Shown here piece after piece: positions 22,776 to 34,116 of a DNA stretch of 64,000 nt; within the stretch, counting starts at the first letter, position 1, and each line of letters begins with the position of its first letter. Both the position numbers and the translations under genes were made by a program. The notes under the pieces were generated by a model, which was not told the origin of the DNA, did not search any database, and worked only from the letters and a program-made list of their open reading frames with translations. The stretch is taken from NCBI GenBank assembly GCA_019321725.1, contig CM033108.1, positions 15,208,060 through 15,272,059 of the forward strand, in the 5' to 3' direction. The stretch comes from Paulownia fortunei (taxonomy: Eukaryota > Streptophyta > Magnoliopsida > Lamiales > Paulowniaceae).

Positions 22776-24682
22776 AGTTGGGTTAGCTATAATCGCAGGG
22801 GCATGTGGAATGAAAAAATAATTTTTTCATAGCAAAATAGATTTATCAGATAAATATATCCCCTTAATTCAAAAGTGATTTTAATGATTGTGCTTATTCA
22901 AGTGGGTATAAACAAGTATATTACGTTTCGGTTTCTCTAAGGAATGACACAATCAATTACTATATTCCTAGCTTATCAATCTAGCAAGGATTCACGTGTC
23001 TCCCCTCTATCAAGTCCACGATATGAAAAGTAACACCAATTAAAAGGAATTTGCTAGTATCCTTAAAATTGTTTCTAATCAAGAGTAAAATTTTACCCTT
23101 TAACCCAACTAATGGATTAAGAACATGCTATCAAGAATAATAAAAATGAATTTTTTAAGTTCTTGAAATATTGATATGAGGAGAATATCAAGAAAATAAT
23201 TTTCTTTAAAGACAAGAAAAACAAGATTTTCAAGAAACACTTTTCTTTTTATTTGTTTTCTTTTCTTTTTTCTTAAAGAGAGAAAAATAGAAGACAAAAA
23301 CAAAAAAAACTTTTCTTAAAACTTGTTGGAATTTAAATAGGGGCCAAAAATTTCACCTCTCCAATACTTGGAGAGTTTGTTAAATTTGAATGACTTGAAA
23401 GTGTGATCTTGGAAGGATTCTAAATCCTCCAACAAATCTTATCTTATTATTTCCTCTCCAATGTATGTGGACTTATTTGAAACTACATTAGTCATCAAAA
23501 TTATTTGCATACATTCTTGATGTTTATTTGAACTTTTCAAGCAATATCAAGATAGATATATATATCAAATATATATCTATAATAAATATCCAAGTGGCTG
23601 GTTTTTATCATGTAAAAATTGGTCACTATTTATTATTTATATAAATATAGTAATTATTTTAATTATTATCTTTATATTTTAGTGGGATTCTTAAGTGATC
23701 GATTCACTTTAAATTTTGGGCTTTGACTTAAATGTTCCATAAATCATTCCAATTGATTTCATCCCATATTAATCAATTTGACTGATTAATAATTTACTCC
23801 AATTGGGCTTCCTAATCAAATTAGGTCCAATTGAATAATCTAATTATTCAATTAAATAATTTAATAGAACCATTAAATTAAATAAAACCATTAATTAATA
23901 ATTAATCAATATTAATTAACTAATTTCCAATCAATATTAATTAATTAATCTCGAACCATTGGAAAATTCAAAAAATAGAAAAGTCACTTTCCATAAAAAT
24001 GTGTGACCCTCTTGGAGTTAATTCCTTAATCTCAAGAAGGCTTACAATATTTGCAATTTATGAATAACAATTATTATGATTAATTAATCCAATTAATTAA
24101 TACGCATTGAGTTAATTCCTTAATTTCAAGAACCTCACTATCCATAAAAACACGTAGCAAGTAATCATACATGTATGATCTTAAGTGAAATAGTGAGTAA
24201 ACCTATGTTAGTTATGAGTCTCATCCACGTATGATCCTTCTGACAACTAACCTCCCGATTGAATTTAGGACACGGATTATATGTTGAAATTCTAAATGAT
24301 TCAATAACTGTGATCCCCTTTCAAGTTTTAATGATTCCTGATGAATCAAAATTCATCTTGTCTTAGCTAAGTTCTTTGAATCATGAACTATGAAAACACA
24401 GAAGATTTCCTTATTAAAAAGAGAAGTTCCAAATTCTATGTTGGCCACTGACAAACCTCCATGCACATCAGTGCAATACCCAACATACCCCCTTTGTGAT
24501 TGTCAAGCAATCAGAAGATATATCAAAGTGTTGCAGGATGCACACAAGGTTACCATCGTGCCTCAAGTCCGATGACTAGTTGTGTACTATCAGAACACAT
24601 AAATTCTTATTTCGACAAGTAAAGCCTCCGGCTAAGAATTTCCTGCAGGTCATGTATGCTAATGCTAAGAATTTCTCTAACA
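22776..24682 (-). mobile_element. Copia D LTR (D3), apparently complete
   Basis: Runs from AGTTGGGTTAGC (mutated TGTTGGGTTC) to TTCTCTAACA, 1.9 kb, the longest D LTR here. It acts as 5' LTR for unit B on its left, yet is followed on its right by internal 3' sequence as well, so two internal units share it. The frames at 23109-23303 and 24390-24575 have no recognisable product. Confidence 0.8.
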
Positions 24683-26024
24683 AGCAACCAAATACATGCA
24701 CTTGTATCTATATGCTAATGCTAATGGAATGCGACATCCTTGTCTTACAAGTATGCATTGTATGTGTGAGTCTTATTCAATTATTTGATGTCCTGTCTCA
24801 AATCCTTTGACTTTATTTATGACCTAAGTTTTAGATGTATGTTCCATGATCACCATCATATGCGCCCCCATGCCCTATAGCTAAATTTGGTCTAAGGACT
24901 TTATCTAATATGTAGTAAGAAAAAATGCAAAGCTTAAGATAAAGAAAGTACCTTTTTATTAATATAATTCTTAATAAGATTGCCTTTATAAAAGAAAAGA
25001 GTACATTACACCCAATCTAATTGGAGCATTGGGCATCCTACCCTAACACGAGTGTGGTAGCATCATCATATCTCTACCTTTGATGGTAGGCATGGATCGA
25101 TGGTCCTACACAACTTGTTCATATTTGGTTGAAATTGAATTTTAAAATTCTTTACATAACTTCATAAATTAAGTGGAATTTTATTTTATCCAAGACCTCA
25201 TCAATTTTTCATTTGGTTATTTAATGCATGTCGATTCATTTGATAGCAAGCAATAACATGAAAGCATTAAATAAATCCTAGCATGCATCTAATATATACA
25301 ATAAACTAGGGATGATCATATGCCCACCTATGTGACCTGTTTGAGCCAAAAATAGGTCTAGGTCAATCTAAGGGTATAAAAAAAGTTATAAAAAACCTTA
25401 TCTATTTCAAAATGTTGTATCCCATACATACATGGGCCTTAAGCTTCTTGGTCCTTCTCCTTTGTCCTCCAATTATAAAGTAAAGAAAAAAAAACTCACC
25501 TCCTATTATACGCTTAATGTATAAATGTAAAAATAATATAATGATTGAATAAGAGGCTCGCAAGCCCTATTTGAAAACCCAAAGAAATAAAATACACCAG
25601 TCGCATTGGTCAATGGCCCTGTGATCATCCCATAAACATACATGCCAAAACATCCATCATATGAATTTAAAGTACATATTTACCAATCCTTTAATATTGT
25701 AAATTTTCAAAGACTTGGTATATTTACAATTTTTAAAGGAAAATCATTTTTCTAAAACTAAAATTAAAATTTAATTAAAATTGGAAATCGTATTTCATAA
25801 ATAATACACACACTGCCAGGTAGTGCACACAGCATTGTTTAACATGTGCCTATAGATTGGGCGGGTCTAGGTTTGCTTCCGGGCGGGCAGCAACTTGCTT
25901 GTTTTTTGCCCACTTTGTTGTATTTTCTCAGCAGCTTGCTGGGCACTAGCCCGATGAGGTGCTCGCCAACGAGTAGTCCAAGTAGAAAGCAACTCTCACA
26001 TCCACTCAAGCTAATGCTCAACCC
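24683..26024 (-). mobile_element. Copia internal unit C, reduced to 3' segment and leader
   Basis: 24683-25015 matches the copia 3' untranslated segment (2007-2340); 25035-25800 matches the unit B leader. The whole of gag-pol is missing between them, with the junction near 25016-25035. 25801-26024 is GC-richer leader DNA ('gattgggcgggtctagg', 'tccgggcgggcagcaac') that ends where the Athila-like LTR begins. Open frames at 25839-26103 result from this base composition and overlap on both strands. Confidence 0.6.
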
Positions 26025-26257
26025 TGATAGGCTCATAAATTATAACATTTTCATTACCTCCATGAGCACAATTACATATGTGTTTGCCTTAAAAGTGATA
26101 TAATTATGCCTCATTTTGTGATAATTGTGTGTAAGGACTAAAAATAAAGAATGGAGTAAAGATATGGTGAAAAATGGCCAAGATTAGATAAAAAGGAACT
26201 CGGCCGTGACACCCTCTGATGGTGCCATAGCATGAGCATAAAAAATTGGGCAGTGAG
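26025..26257 (+). mobile_element. Athila-like 5' LTR (E1), left part
   Basis: Starts TGATAGGCTCATAAATTATAAC, matching TGATAAGCTCATAATTTGAC at 58693, which follows a polypurine tract. The LTR is interrupted after 'ttgggca gtgag' by element B2 and resumes at 30066. The five bases before the LTR are AACCC; no matching copy is in the window because the element's right end is not. Confidence 0.75.
26253..26257. repeat. Target-site duplication of B2, left copy (GTGAG)
   Basis: GTGAG here and ATGAG at 30066-30070 flank element B2 (TGTCACAACC...GGGTATTACA). Four of five bases match, with the same first-base G to A difference as for B1. Confidence 0.6.
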
Positions 26258-26567
26258 TGTCACAACCTCCCAAAAATATGTATATATATATAAATAACTT
26301 ATGCAACATAATTTCTGCATGCATGTGTATAATTTTTTTTTAGATAATTAGTTTGAGAAAACACTGATAAAATTAAAGTACTTTCACATCCTAAAATACT
26401 ATATATGCATAGGTAGTTATTAAAACATTAACAAGGTCTATCAAAATCATCACACACTCAAACTTTGTATCATAAAGGAGTTTTGAAAGTGATATACCGG
26501 ATAGAGTCACTAATATAATACAATAAACTATAAAATTAAAAGCACATCCCACAAAATAGCCCAACAG
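26258..26567 (-). mobile_element. Family B 3' LTR of element B2, truncated
   Basis: Starts TGTCACAACCTCCC and follows the B LTR at 4622 up to 'acaaaatagcccaacag', then changes to reverse transcriptase sequence. About 2.3 kb of LTR plus RNase H and integrase are missing at this junction. Confidence 0.8.
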
Positions 26568-27253
26568 CTAAACCAAGAAAACTTCATACTTTTAAAGTAT
26601 TAGTAGGTTGTGACCAGCTATTAATAGCTTTTACTTTACTTATATCTATATATATTCCTGCTCCTGATATTACATATCCCAGAAATATCACTTGATCAAT
26701 CAAAAATTCATATTTCTTAAATTTATCCTATAGTTGTTTCTCTTTCAAAACCTCTAAAACCATTCTTAGATGTTCACCATTCTCTTCTTTTGTGCTATAG
26801 TAAATCAGGATATCATCAATAAACACAATAACAAATCTATCAAGAAAAATTTTAAATACCCGATTCATCAAATCTATAAAAGCTGCTGGAGCATTTTTCA
26901 ACCCAAATAGCATCACCAAAATTCATAATGTCCATGTTTCGTGCTAAATGTTGTCTTGCGGCATCATCCTCTTTTATTTTCAGTTGATGGTACCCAGATC
27001 GCAGGTTAATTTTTGAAAATATAGATGCACCTTGGAGCTGATCAAATAAATCTTGTATTCTAGGTAGAGGATACTTATTCTTGATTGTAACTTTATTTAA
27101 ATCTTGATAGTTTATACGTAGTCTCATTGTACAATCCTTCTTATGTACATATAGAATTGGTGTACCCCGTGGTGAAAAACTAGGTCTAATAAAACCTTTA
27201 TCCAATAATTTTTGTATTTGTATCTTCAATTCTTTCAGCTCAGCTGGTGCCAT
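26568..27253 (-). pseudogene. pol: Ty3/gypsy reverse transcriptase, B2
   Basis: Frame 26852-27253 has '[20 protein letters not shown]', '[18 protein letters not shown]' and '[20 protein letters not shown]', then '[13 protein letters not shown]', where the first catalytic Asp (KIDLRSGYHQ) is Asn. Frame 26728-26919 has the active-site box 'FIDDILIY'. The sequence stops soon after the 'IS..GI..D' strand at about 26640, and no RNase H or integrase follows. The protein is related to but clearly distinct from that of family A. A frameshift at 26900-26920 and the Asp-to-Asn change rule out activity. Confidence 0.88.
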
Positions 27254-27596
27254 TCAGTATGGAATTTATATATTAGATGTATTCCTAGATTTAGTTCAAT
27301 GACAAACTCTATCTCACGGTTTGGTGGTAATCTAGGAAGATCATCAGAAAATACTTCTAGATACTCCCAAACAATTGGCACTTCATTGAGGATTAGATGG
27401 TGTTATTCTTCATTGCTCATAACACTCGCCTAATATCCTTCACAGCCACTATCCAATAATTTTTGTGCTTTCAATGCTGATATAATCGAGAATTTGAAGC
27501 TTTTTACAATTCCAATAAAGGTGAACGGTTCCTCTCCAAAAGGTTGAAAGTCACTATCTTTCTCGGATAATCTATAGTAGCACGATACTTTGACAA

Positions 27597-27875
27597 CTAA
27601 TCCATACCTAAAATCATTTCATAGTCATTCTTGGCTAATATAATAAAATCTGCATAGAGTTCTATATTTTCAATGGGAATAGCACAATCTTTTAAAACAT
27701 GGCTAGTTTGTTTTGAATCTTCATAAGGAATTATCATATTGTAACTGACCTCAACAGTATCAGGTACTCTACCCAGCCTCTTCACATACTCAGTGGATAT
27801 AAATGAGTGTGCAGCTCCAGAATCAAACCATACAAATGCTAGAGTACCAAAAAGAGAGAATTTACCTGTTACCAT
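27597..27875 (-). pseudogene. pol: Gypsy aspartic protease, B2
   Basis: A 92-codon open stretch with 'AFVWFDSGAAHSFIST', the DSGA/T active site, and a C-terminal 'ILGMD', the GMDWL flap-proximal strand of gypsy proteases. 27254-27596 is the protease-RT linker in broken frames. The open length is close to a full protease domain, but the polyprotein around it is broken. Confidence 0.85.
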
Positions 27876-28600
27876 TGATGGGTTTGCCTCAGCATCTTAT
27901 CAAGTGATGGCAAAGACTCTAGCTGGCACTTTTCATAGTCTTGTTGGATTTGGATTATTTGGGCATGCTCTAGTAATATGTCCGACTTTCCCACACATAA
28001 AACAGGTTCTAGTCTCTATAGGACATAATCTATTGTGTTGACCACCACATTTAGGGTAAGAAGATTGTGACATCGGTGCTTTACCTTAATCAATCTTTAT
28101 AGGCTTAACTCTAATCCTACTGTTGTTGCCCGTGTCTTGATTGGAATTTAAATTTTTTATTCTGCATTTGAAATGATCTCTTCTTTTCATTTCCAATCCA
28201 TCGTCGCCCCTGTCCTTGCTTAAATTGGCATTGAATCTCCTAAACACAAGAAATTCTATGTTCAGCTTGTTCTACCACTAAAGCTCTCTCAGCAATTTGT
28301 GAATATGTTACTCCTTGGATTCCTACCATATTCACATCTCTATATAGCTTTGGTCTCAAGCCTTTAAGAAATCTTTCAACTTTCATTGCATCAGTGTTGA
28401 TTAATACGTGGTAAATCTAGATATCTGTTCAAACTTACGAATGTACTCTCCAACTGTTATAGTTACTTACCATAGCTATATAAATTCATTCATCTTCATT
28501 GCACGAACTAGAGCTGTGAAGTATTTTTTTTGAAATAACTCTTCGAATCTATCCCAAGTCATGATAGTGGTGTCTTCGATGCTCCTCATTATATCCCACT
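27876..28600 (-). pseudogene. gag: Gypsy gag remnant with zinc knuckle, B2
   Basis: No long frame remains. The minus strand at about 27960-28060 encodes two knuckles, a CX2C..H..C type and CFMCGKVGHITRAC (canonical C-X2-C-X4-H-X4-C). At 28490-28570 is 'TWDRFEELFQKKYF' and 'ALVRAMKMNEF', the Retrotrans_gag core. The gag N-terminus and priming site were lost by a deletion that joins gag to the middle of the 5' LTR near 28600. Confidence 0.78.
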
Positions 28601-30065
28601 AATGTCACTCAAATACCTTATTTTTTCATCTTAACTATGTGTAAACATCATTTAATTGAAATATTATTACTCTAAAAGCATGCACCTAATTTTTTGAACT
28701 CAATAGCAACATGTTTAGGTTGAAACGTGCTAAGTTATCAAATGGGATAGATTCACATTTTCATATTTTCTTGCTGTCCAATTTAGTTGTATGATAATTT
28801 TGACATCCTTAATCATATCCAATCACTCCCAAATTTTTACCACACTTAAGTAGAGAAATGTAATAATATTATATAATTGCCTAAAATCACTGATTTATCT
28901 CAACAAAACCATCACACATCTCACAACACAAAAACTGTAAGTTCTATCATGACACTTTTGAGTGTCTCTTTAAATATCAAACCATATTTCAATTCATAAC
29001 CACTCCAAACTTACATACATCACCTAAACCCATATATAAACACATTTATGGTGAAATATATAGGTTTTAATCAAGTTATTATGCATATATATAGCTTTAA
29101 AGACAAAAATCAGCAAGTAAAAATTACAACTAAAAATCCTTGTTTAGTGAATTATAAGACCATAAACAACATCCTAACATGATTATAAACAATAATAGAA
29201 GCCTTAGAAATCATAAACCCTCAAAATATTAAAGAATTGAAATCAAAACATGAGTTAAGCTCACCTGTGCACAATTTTAGGTTTCTACTTGCTCTTCCCT
29301 TGCTTTCCTTTACTTCCTTCACTTTTTTATTTATTTGAAATCACTTCAGAGCAACTTCTAAAATGCAATATGGAGGTTTTAAAGGTTAAATATCTCATAA
29401 ATGATTTTTGATCATGGTTCAATGATTGAAATGAAGAAAGGTTGAGGTGGTAGCTTGGGGTGGCAAAGCTTGAGGTGGCAAAATTTGAGGTGTCAAGTGG
29501 TGGTTCAAATATGATATTATGCACACCTTATATAGCTATAATAGTGTTTATCATTATTTATTTATCTATTTACAACCTATTTTAATTTCCATATGATCGG
29601 ATAATAAATGATACCCTAATTTTCTAACCGTTCATTCGATCTCTAAACCGATTGGCATTCGATTCTTAAATGATTATCTAGTTTGCATTTCTAAAATCAT
29701 ATGAACATATGGACCTTCTAATATGATACTTATATCATGTCCAATATCTCAATTATGTTAATTTATGGATGTATACTTTTAAAATACCTCGATCTAATTG
29801 AATCGAATCATATAAGCTTACTAGTAATACCTTTAACACTACCAAGATTATAACATATAACCTTTGAATATAAAATAAATTGACCCATCTATGATTTTTC
29901 TTATATAAATGTAGAATTACTTAATTAAGTTATAAGATCTCAACCACTAAAATTATGTGATAGAATTAGACGTCTAACAATTAAGAATGCTATATTAGCA
30001 TATAAGTATCATGTAATGCTTGAACTATATTGGCCAAGTGAGTAATGTGAGGCTTGGGTATTACA
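28601..30065 (-). mobile_element. Family B 5' LTR of B2, truncated
   Basis: Begins inside the LTR ('tcaaatacctta', equivalent to about 14318) and runs to GAGGCTTGGGTATTACA. It has the 'tttgaggtgtcaagtggtggttc' block with an extra partial copy near 29455-29500 ('tagcttggggtggcaaagcttgaggtggcaaa'), so the LTR carries a short tandem repeat here. Confidence 0.82.
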
Positions 30066-31501
30066 ATGAGTGCTAGTTTTTGTGGCACAACGGCACCCCC
30101 TATTTAGCATCGTGGCACTGGATGAAGGAGAAGTCGCGTCGCGGCGCGAGTGCTAAAAATTGGACATTGAGCAGCCTTTTCAAGGCATCATGACACCTCT
30201 CATTTAGCACTGTGGTGCCTGAGGAGTTGGGGATTTCATGCCGCGACGCTTAATCTCAACGCTGCGGTGCCAGTGGTCCAAACATGAAAAAAATGATAGC
30301 TGCAAAAGTTTTAGGGACAAGTTGCAATCCAATCTATACATTGAATCTTTCTTGTTATACACCACTCCATCCTCACACAACATGTGACACTCTATTATAT
30401 ACACTATATAAGCATAATTAATGATAGATACACATATATGTTGAAGAACACACAAGACACATCACTTAACACACAATTCATTACCCACACACACTGCACA
30501 CCTAAATTCTCACTTACTCTTTCTCTCCATCCAAAAACACAAACTTCTCCATATTTCTTCACACACCATACAAAGAACACCTGTTACCCATTCACCGAGG
30601 ATCTTTGGGATTTGAAGACAATAAGAGGAGGAGATTCATTTGGGATTTGAAGATCTTGAAGAAAGAGTGAAGAATCATTTAGTAGTTGTAGCTTCTACTT
30701 TAATTTCTTCTTTTATTTTGTTTAGTTTTGAGAAATTTGTAAGGATCATGATGTTGATAAACACTTGGTGCTTGTTTAATTTCAATATAAGCTAAACTAT
30801 TTTTGGTCAAGGCTTGGAAAGTTATGAGTTGATGTTTATATTGTGATTAGAATGTTGCTTTTATTATGATAAGCATATGCTATGTGTTTAATGCTTCTTA
30901 ATTTTTGGCCAACTTAAAATTGATTCTAATTTTTGCAATTAGGCCAAGAGGTAAGGTTGTAGCGATGGATCGGGTAGTATATGCCATGGACCGACCCCTA
31001 TAGAGATATAGGCATAGGTACATACAGTGGTCATAGACTTGACCGTCGAAAGCTAGTGGAATTCAGAAAGCTCAAAGCATTCTTAGTGGGATGGCCCATA
31101 GCTAGAAATGGTGTCGGTGGCCTATTAGGCGTTGATTTGGTCTCTCTCTCAAGAGAGCACCAATTATAATAGAAAGATACACCGTCACACACCCCACGTC
31201 ATTCTAATTCATAATTAAGCTAGCTTCATAACAATATAGAATGGCTAACCAATGCCTTGACTCTCGCTAGTATTACATTCAATTCCTCAATTTCTTTGGA
31301 CTTTTTTTTTTTTTTTAATTTGTTAGTTTTTAGCTTTCAATTCAATCAACCAAACTTTCAATATGTTAAATATAGTTGGATTATCTATACCTTAATAGTT
31401 GCTTACATACTCTCTAGGGACACGACATTTGTATACTTATACACTTTATTACTTGTTAGCCCGTACACTTGCAGAATTAGATTTTATTTAAGTACAAGTC
31501 A
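30066..31501 (+). mobile_element. Athila-like 5' LTR (E1), right part
   Basis: Resumes the LTR split by B2 and matches 59040-60383. It contains a cluster of GC-rich palindromic motifs (30080-30275), a TATA-like 'ctatataag' (30404-30412), CA-rich DNA and the 'gagatataggcatagg' block shared with 54825 and 59900. It ends in GTCA at 31501, followed by the priming site. The 145-codon hydrophobic frame at 31257-31694 crosses the LTR end and priming site and is an artefact. Confidence 0.8.
30404..30413 (+). promoter_or_regulatory. Possible TATA box of the E1 LTR
   Basis: The string ctatataagc lies in the LTR upstream of a CA-rich, then purine-rich stretch. Athila-like LTRs carry the promoter in the middle. 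The other two E LTRs have only weaker AT-rich versions here, so this is tentative. Confidence 0.3.
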
Positions 31502-31512
31502 TACCAAGGTTT

Positions 31513-31530
31513 TTGCGTCGTTGCTGGGGA
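31513..31530 (+). promoter_or_regulatory. Primer-binding site, tRNA-Asp type
   Basis: TTGCGTCGTTGCTGGGGA differs at a few positions from TGGCGCCGTTGCCGGGGA, the site complementary to the tRNA-Asp 3' end used by Athila and many Tat-type gypsy elements. It lies about 11 bases inside the LTR end. Confidence 0.85.
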
Positions 31531-31889
31531 GTATTATTTTTTCAATATTGAAGTTTATTGCTAGCTATAATTTGACCATTTTATTTGATTTATATTTTAT
31601 TTCATTTATTTTGTTTGTGTTTCTTTGTTTCATTTTTTTTAACAAGGTACTTAAAGAGTTCTTGTTTTTCATTATAAGTATTGTTGCTGTATGACCCGAT
31701 CATCTACATGGGATCTTATGTCGTATGACCTGGAAATAGAGAGAACTATTTGTTTGTTGATAAAAAAATCAAATCAGGAATGAATGGCCAACAACGAGCG
31801 AGACGTAGAGAATATGTCATTGTTGGACTAGACTAAACCTTTGGTCAACGGGACCAATTCGAGTATTAGGAGGTCAGTAATACAAGCAG
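31531..31889 (+). other. Athila-like leader
   Basis: T-rich leader between priming site and gag. The block 'ttttgtttgtgtttctttg' followed by 'aacaaggtacttaaaga' matches 55440-55512 of the second Athila-like element. No coding frame. Confidence 0.65.
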
Positions 31890-32434
31890 ACACATTTGAG
31901 ATTAAACTGGTGATCATTCAAATGATGCAAACCTCAATGCAATATAGTGGTTTGCCTAGTGATGACCTCATTGCCCACATTACAAACTTCTTGGAGATTT
32001 GTGACACTTTTAATTGAGGGACAAATCTAAGAGTTGGCTTAATTTGTTGCCCGCCGGATCATTCACTACATGGGATGCCATGGCATAAGCATTCCTTGCT
32101 AAGTACTTTCCACCTTCCAAAACAACCAAAATGAGGAACAACATTACTATATTTGTGCAATTTGAGTTGGAGTCCTTATATGAAGAGTGGGAGAGGTTTA
32201 AGGATTTGTTGAGGAGGTGCCCACACCAAGGTTTACCTACATAGCTTCAAGTGCAAATATTTTACAATGGTCTATCACCAGCCAATCGAGCTATGATAGA
32301 TATAGTGGTCGAATGCACACTCATGAGGAAAACCCCAAAAGAGTCATATGAATTGTTAAGAGTAAATGACATCTAATAGTTACTAATGGCAAACGGATAG
32401 AAGTTTGGGAAAGAAGGTAGCAATATTGCACACC
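31890..32434 (+). pseudogene. gag: Athila-like gag, truncated by the C-LTR array
   Basis: Plus-strand frames give 'GLPSDDLIAHITNFLEICDT', then a TGA stop, then after a deletion of about 28 codons 'LLPAGSFTTWDAMA', 'FLAKYFPPSKTTKMRN', 'FVQFELESLYEEWERFKDLL' and 'RCPHQGLP', 'FYNGLSPANRAMID'. This matches the Retrotrans_gag domain of Athila elements nearly end to end. The last codons ('GKKVAILHT') run into TGTAACACCC at 32435, so the C LTR interrupts gag. The C-terminal half of gag seen at 55600-56240 belongs to another copy. Confidence in the family is high; product inactive. Confidence 0.88.
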
Positions 32435-34116
32435 TGTAACACCCACTACTTAACAACTATATATATAGTACAATTTGACATGATAGAACTTGTGTGTATG
32501 TGTGATATTTTTTTTTATAACTCTTTAAGAAAAGATAAATCACTTTTTACATGCACAATCCTGCTTAAAATACTTTCTCACATATGTCCTGTATATAGCA
32601 AGATCAATATTTATATAAAAGCACAACACCTATGATGACCACAATATTTACATACATATTTACAGTAAAATTTTAAAGGCAAAATACAGTACCAGTCTCA
32701 AAATATAATACAATAGATTCAGAATATAAAAAGCCTACAAATTAGCCCAACAGGTCATCATCCATGTACACACTCCCTCAGACACCTACAAGAGCTCCAA
32801 CAGCCGCCTAACCAGCAATGGATGCTTCAAGCATCATCGTGCTCACCTACAATACATAAACTATATGAGCTAATGCTCAACAAGTAAAGATTATGCATGT
32901 CAAAAAATAATCCATAATATCAAGTCATGCATCTCAAAATGTTAATGCCCACAATGCAATTCCATACATTAAAACATTTCTCCCAAAATCATTTATTTCT
33001 TGGGCTCATGACCAATACTACTATGCCATGCATCGAAAAAGAGCTCTGCACACTACCATAATCCAATGACCAATAATGATATAAGCATGCAAATCCAGGC
33101 ATACTCATAAACATGAAAATCCAGGCACGGGAACCTACAAATCTATGCATGCTTCGGTGCACTAGTAGTGTTAAGCAAAATATTTTCCTTACACATAATC
33201 ATGTCATGCAATGCAAGATTTATCACAATAATCGTATATGATGCATGCACGTTCCAATGCCCATGTATGAATGCTTAATAGACATGAATGATAGTAATGC
33301 GTGCCCTCTACTATACACAGATCTATGATACGACATATAAATCACACATTTACTATGTCTATGCATTGTAGTTGCAAATGAATCTTTACTTATCTTTCAC
33401 ATGGTTGGTGGCTTAGTCTAGATTTGCTTAGTATTACTCTCCAACTTTAGTGTAAAACATCCTGTAATATTACCAAACATCAAGCACCATTCCCAATTTG
33501 GCAAGTTGAGATCACAAAATCTTATACTAAGACCTTAAACACCAATCTATCTTGGTAACAATCAAGCTTTCACAAACAAGAACCTAATTCAGTCCATCAA
33601 ATACCTTAATTTCTCATCTTCGATACATGTAAACATCATATAATTGAAGTATTATAAATCTAATAGCATGTACCAAATTATTAACACTTAATAGAAACAT
33701 GTCTAGGTTGAAACATGCTAATTTATCAAATGGGACAGATTCACATTTTCATATTTTCTTGTAGTCCAATTTAGATACTTGCTAACTTTGACATCCTTAA
33801 ACATATCCAATCATTCCAAATCTTTACCGCACTTAGAAACATGTAGATAAATGTAATCAGATTTAATAATTACATAAAATCACTGATTTACCTCCGTAAA
33901 ACTAGCCCACTTATCACAGCACAAAAACTGTAAGTTCTATCATGACAGTTTTGAGTGTCTCCTTAAATATCAAACCATATTTTCATTTATAACCTCTCTA
34001 ACTTATATACATCACCTAAGCTTATATATAAACACATATATGGTGATATATATATAGGTTTCAATCAAGTTATTATACATATATAAATATTTAAAAATAA
34101 AAACTAGCAAGTGTAC
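32435..34116 (-). repeat. C-LTR array unit 1 (1682 bp)
   Basis: Starts TGTAACACCCACTAC and resembles the first 1.7 kb of a family B LTR in block order ('gcaccgaaa.agagct', 'cactagtagtg', 'ctgtaagttctatcatgacag', 'tatataaacacatata'). It is the most divergent unit and the only one with TG at its start, which suggests the original LTR end. It carries an extra 40 bp or so near 32935-32990 relative to units 2, 4 and 5. Confidence 0.88.

Noticed and set aside
25839..26103. Overlapping frames on both strands in a GC-richer patch
   Set aside because: Mutual shadows with no motif; the patch is copia leader DNA and the plus frame crosses the start of the E1 LTR.
31513..31530. tRNA-like sequence
   Set aside because: It is an 18-base priming site only; there is no cloverleaf, and the same holds for the iMet-type sites.
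31257..31694. 145-codon hydrophobic plus-strand frame resembling a membrane protein
   Set aside because: It runs across the LTR end and the tRNA-Asp priming site of an Athila-like element; the hydrophobic content comes from T-rich leader DNA.
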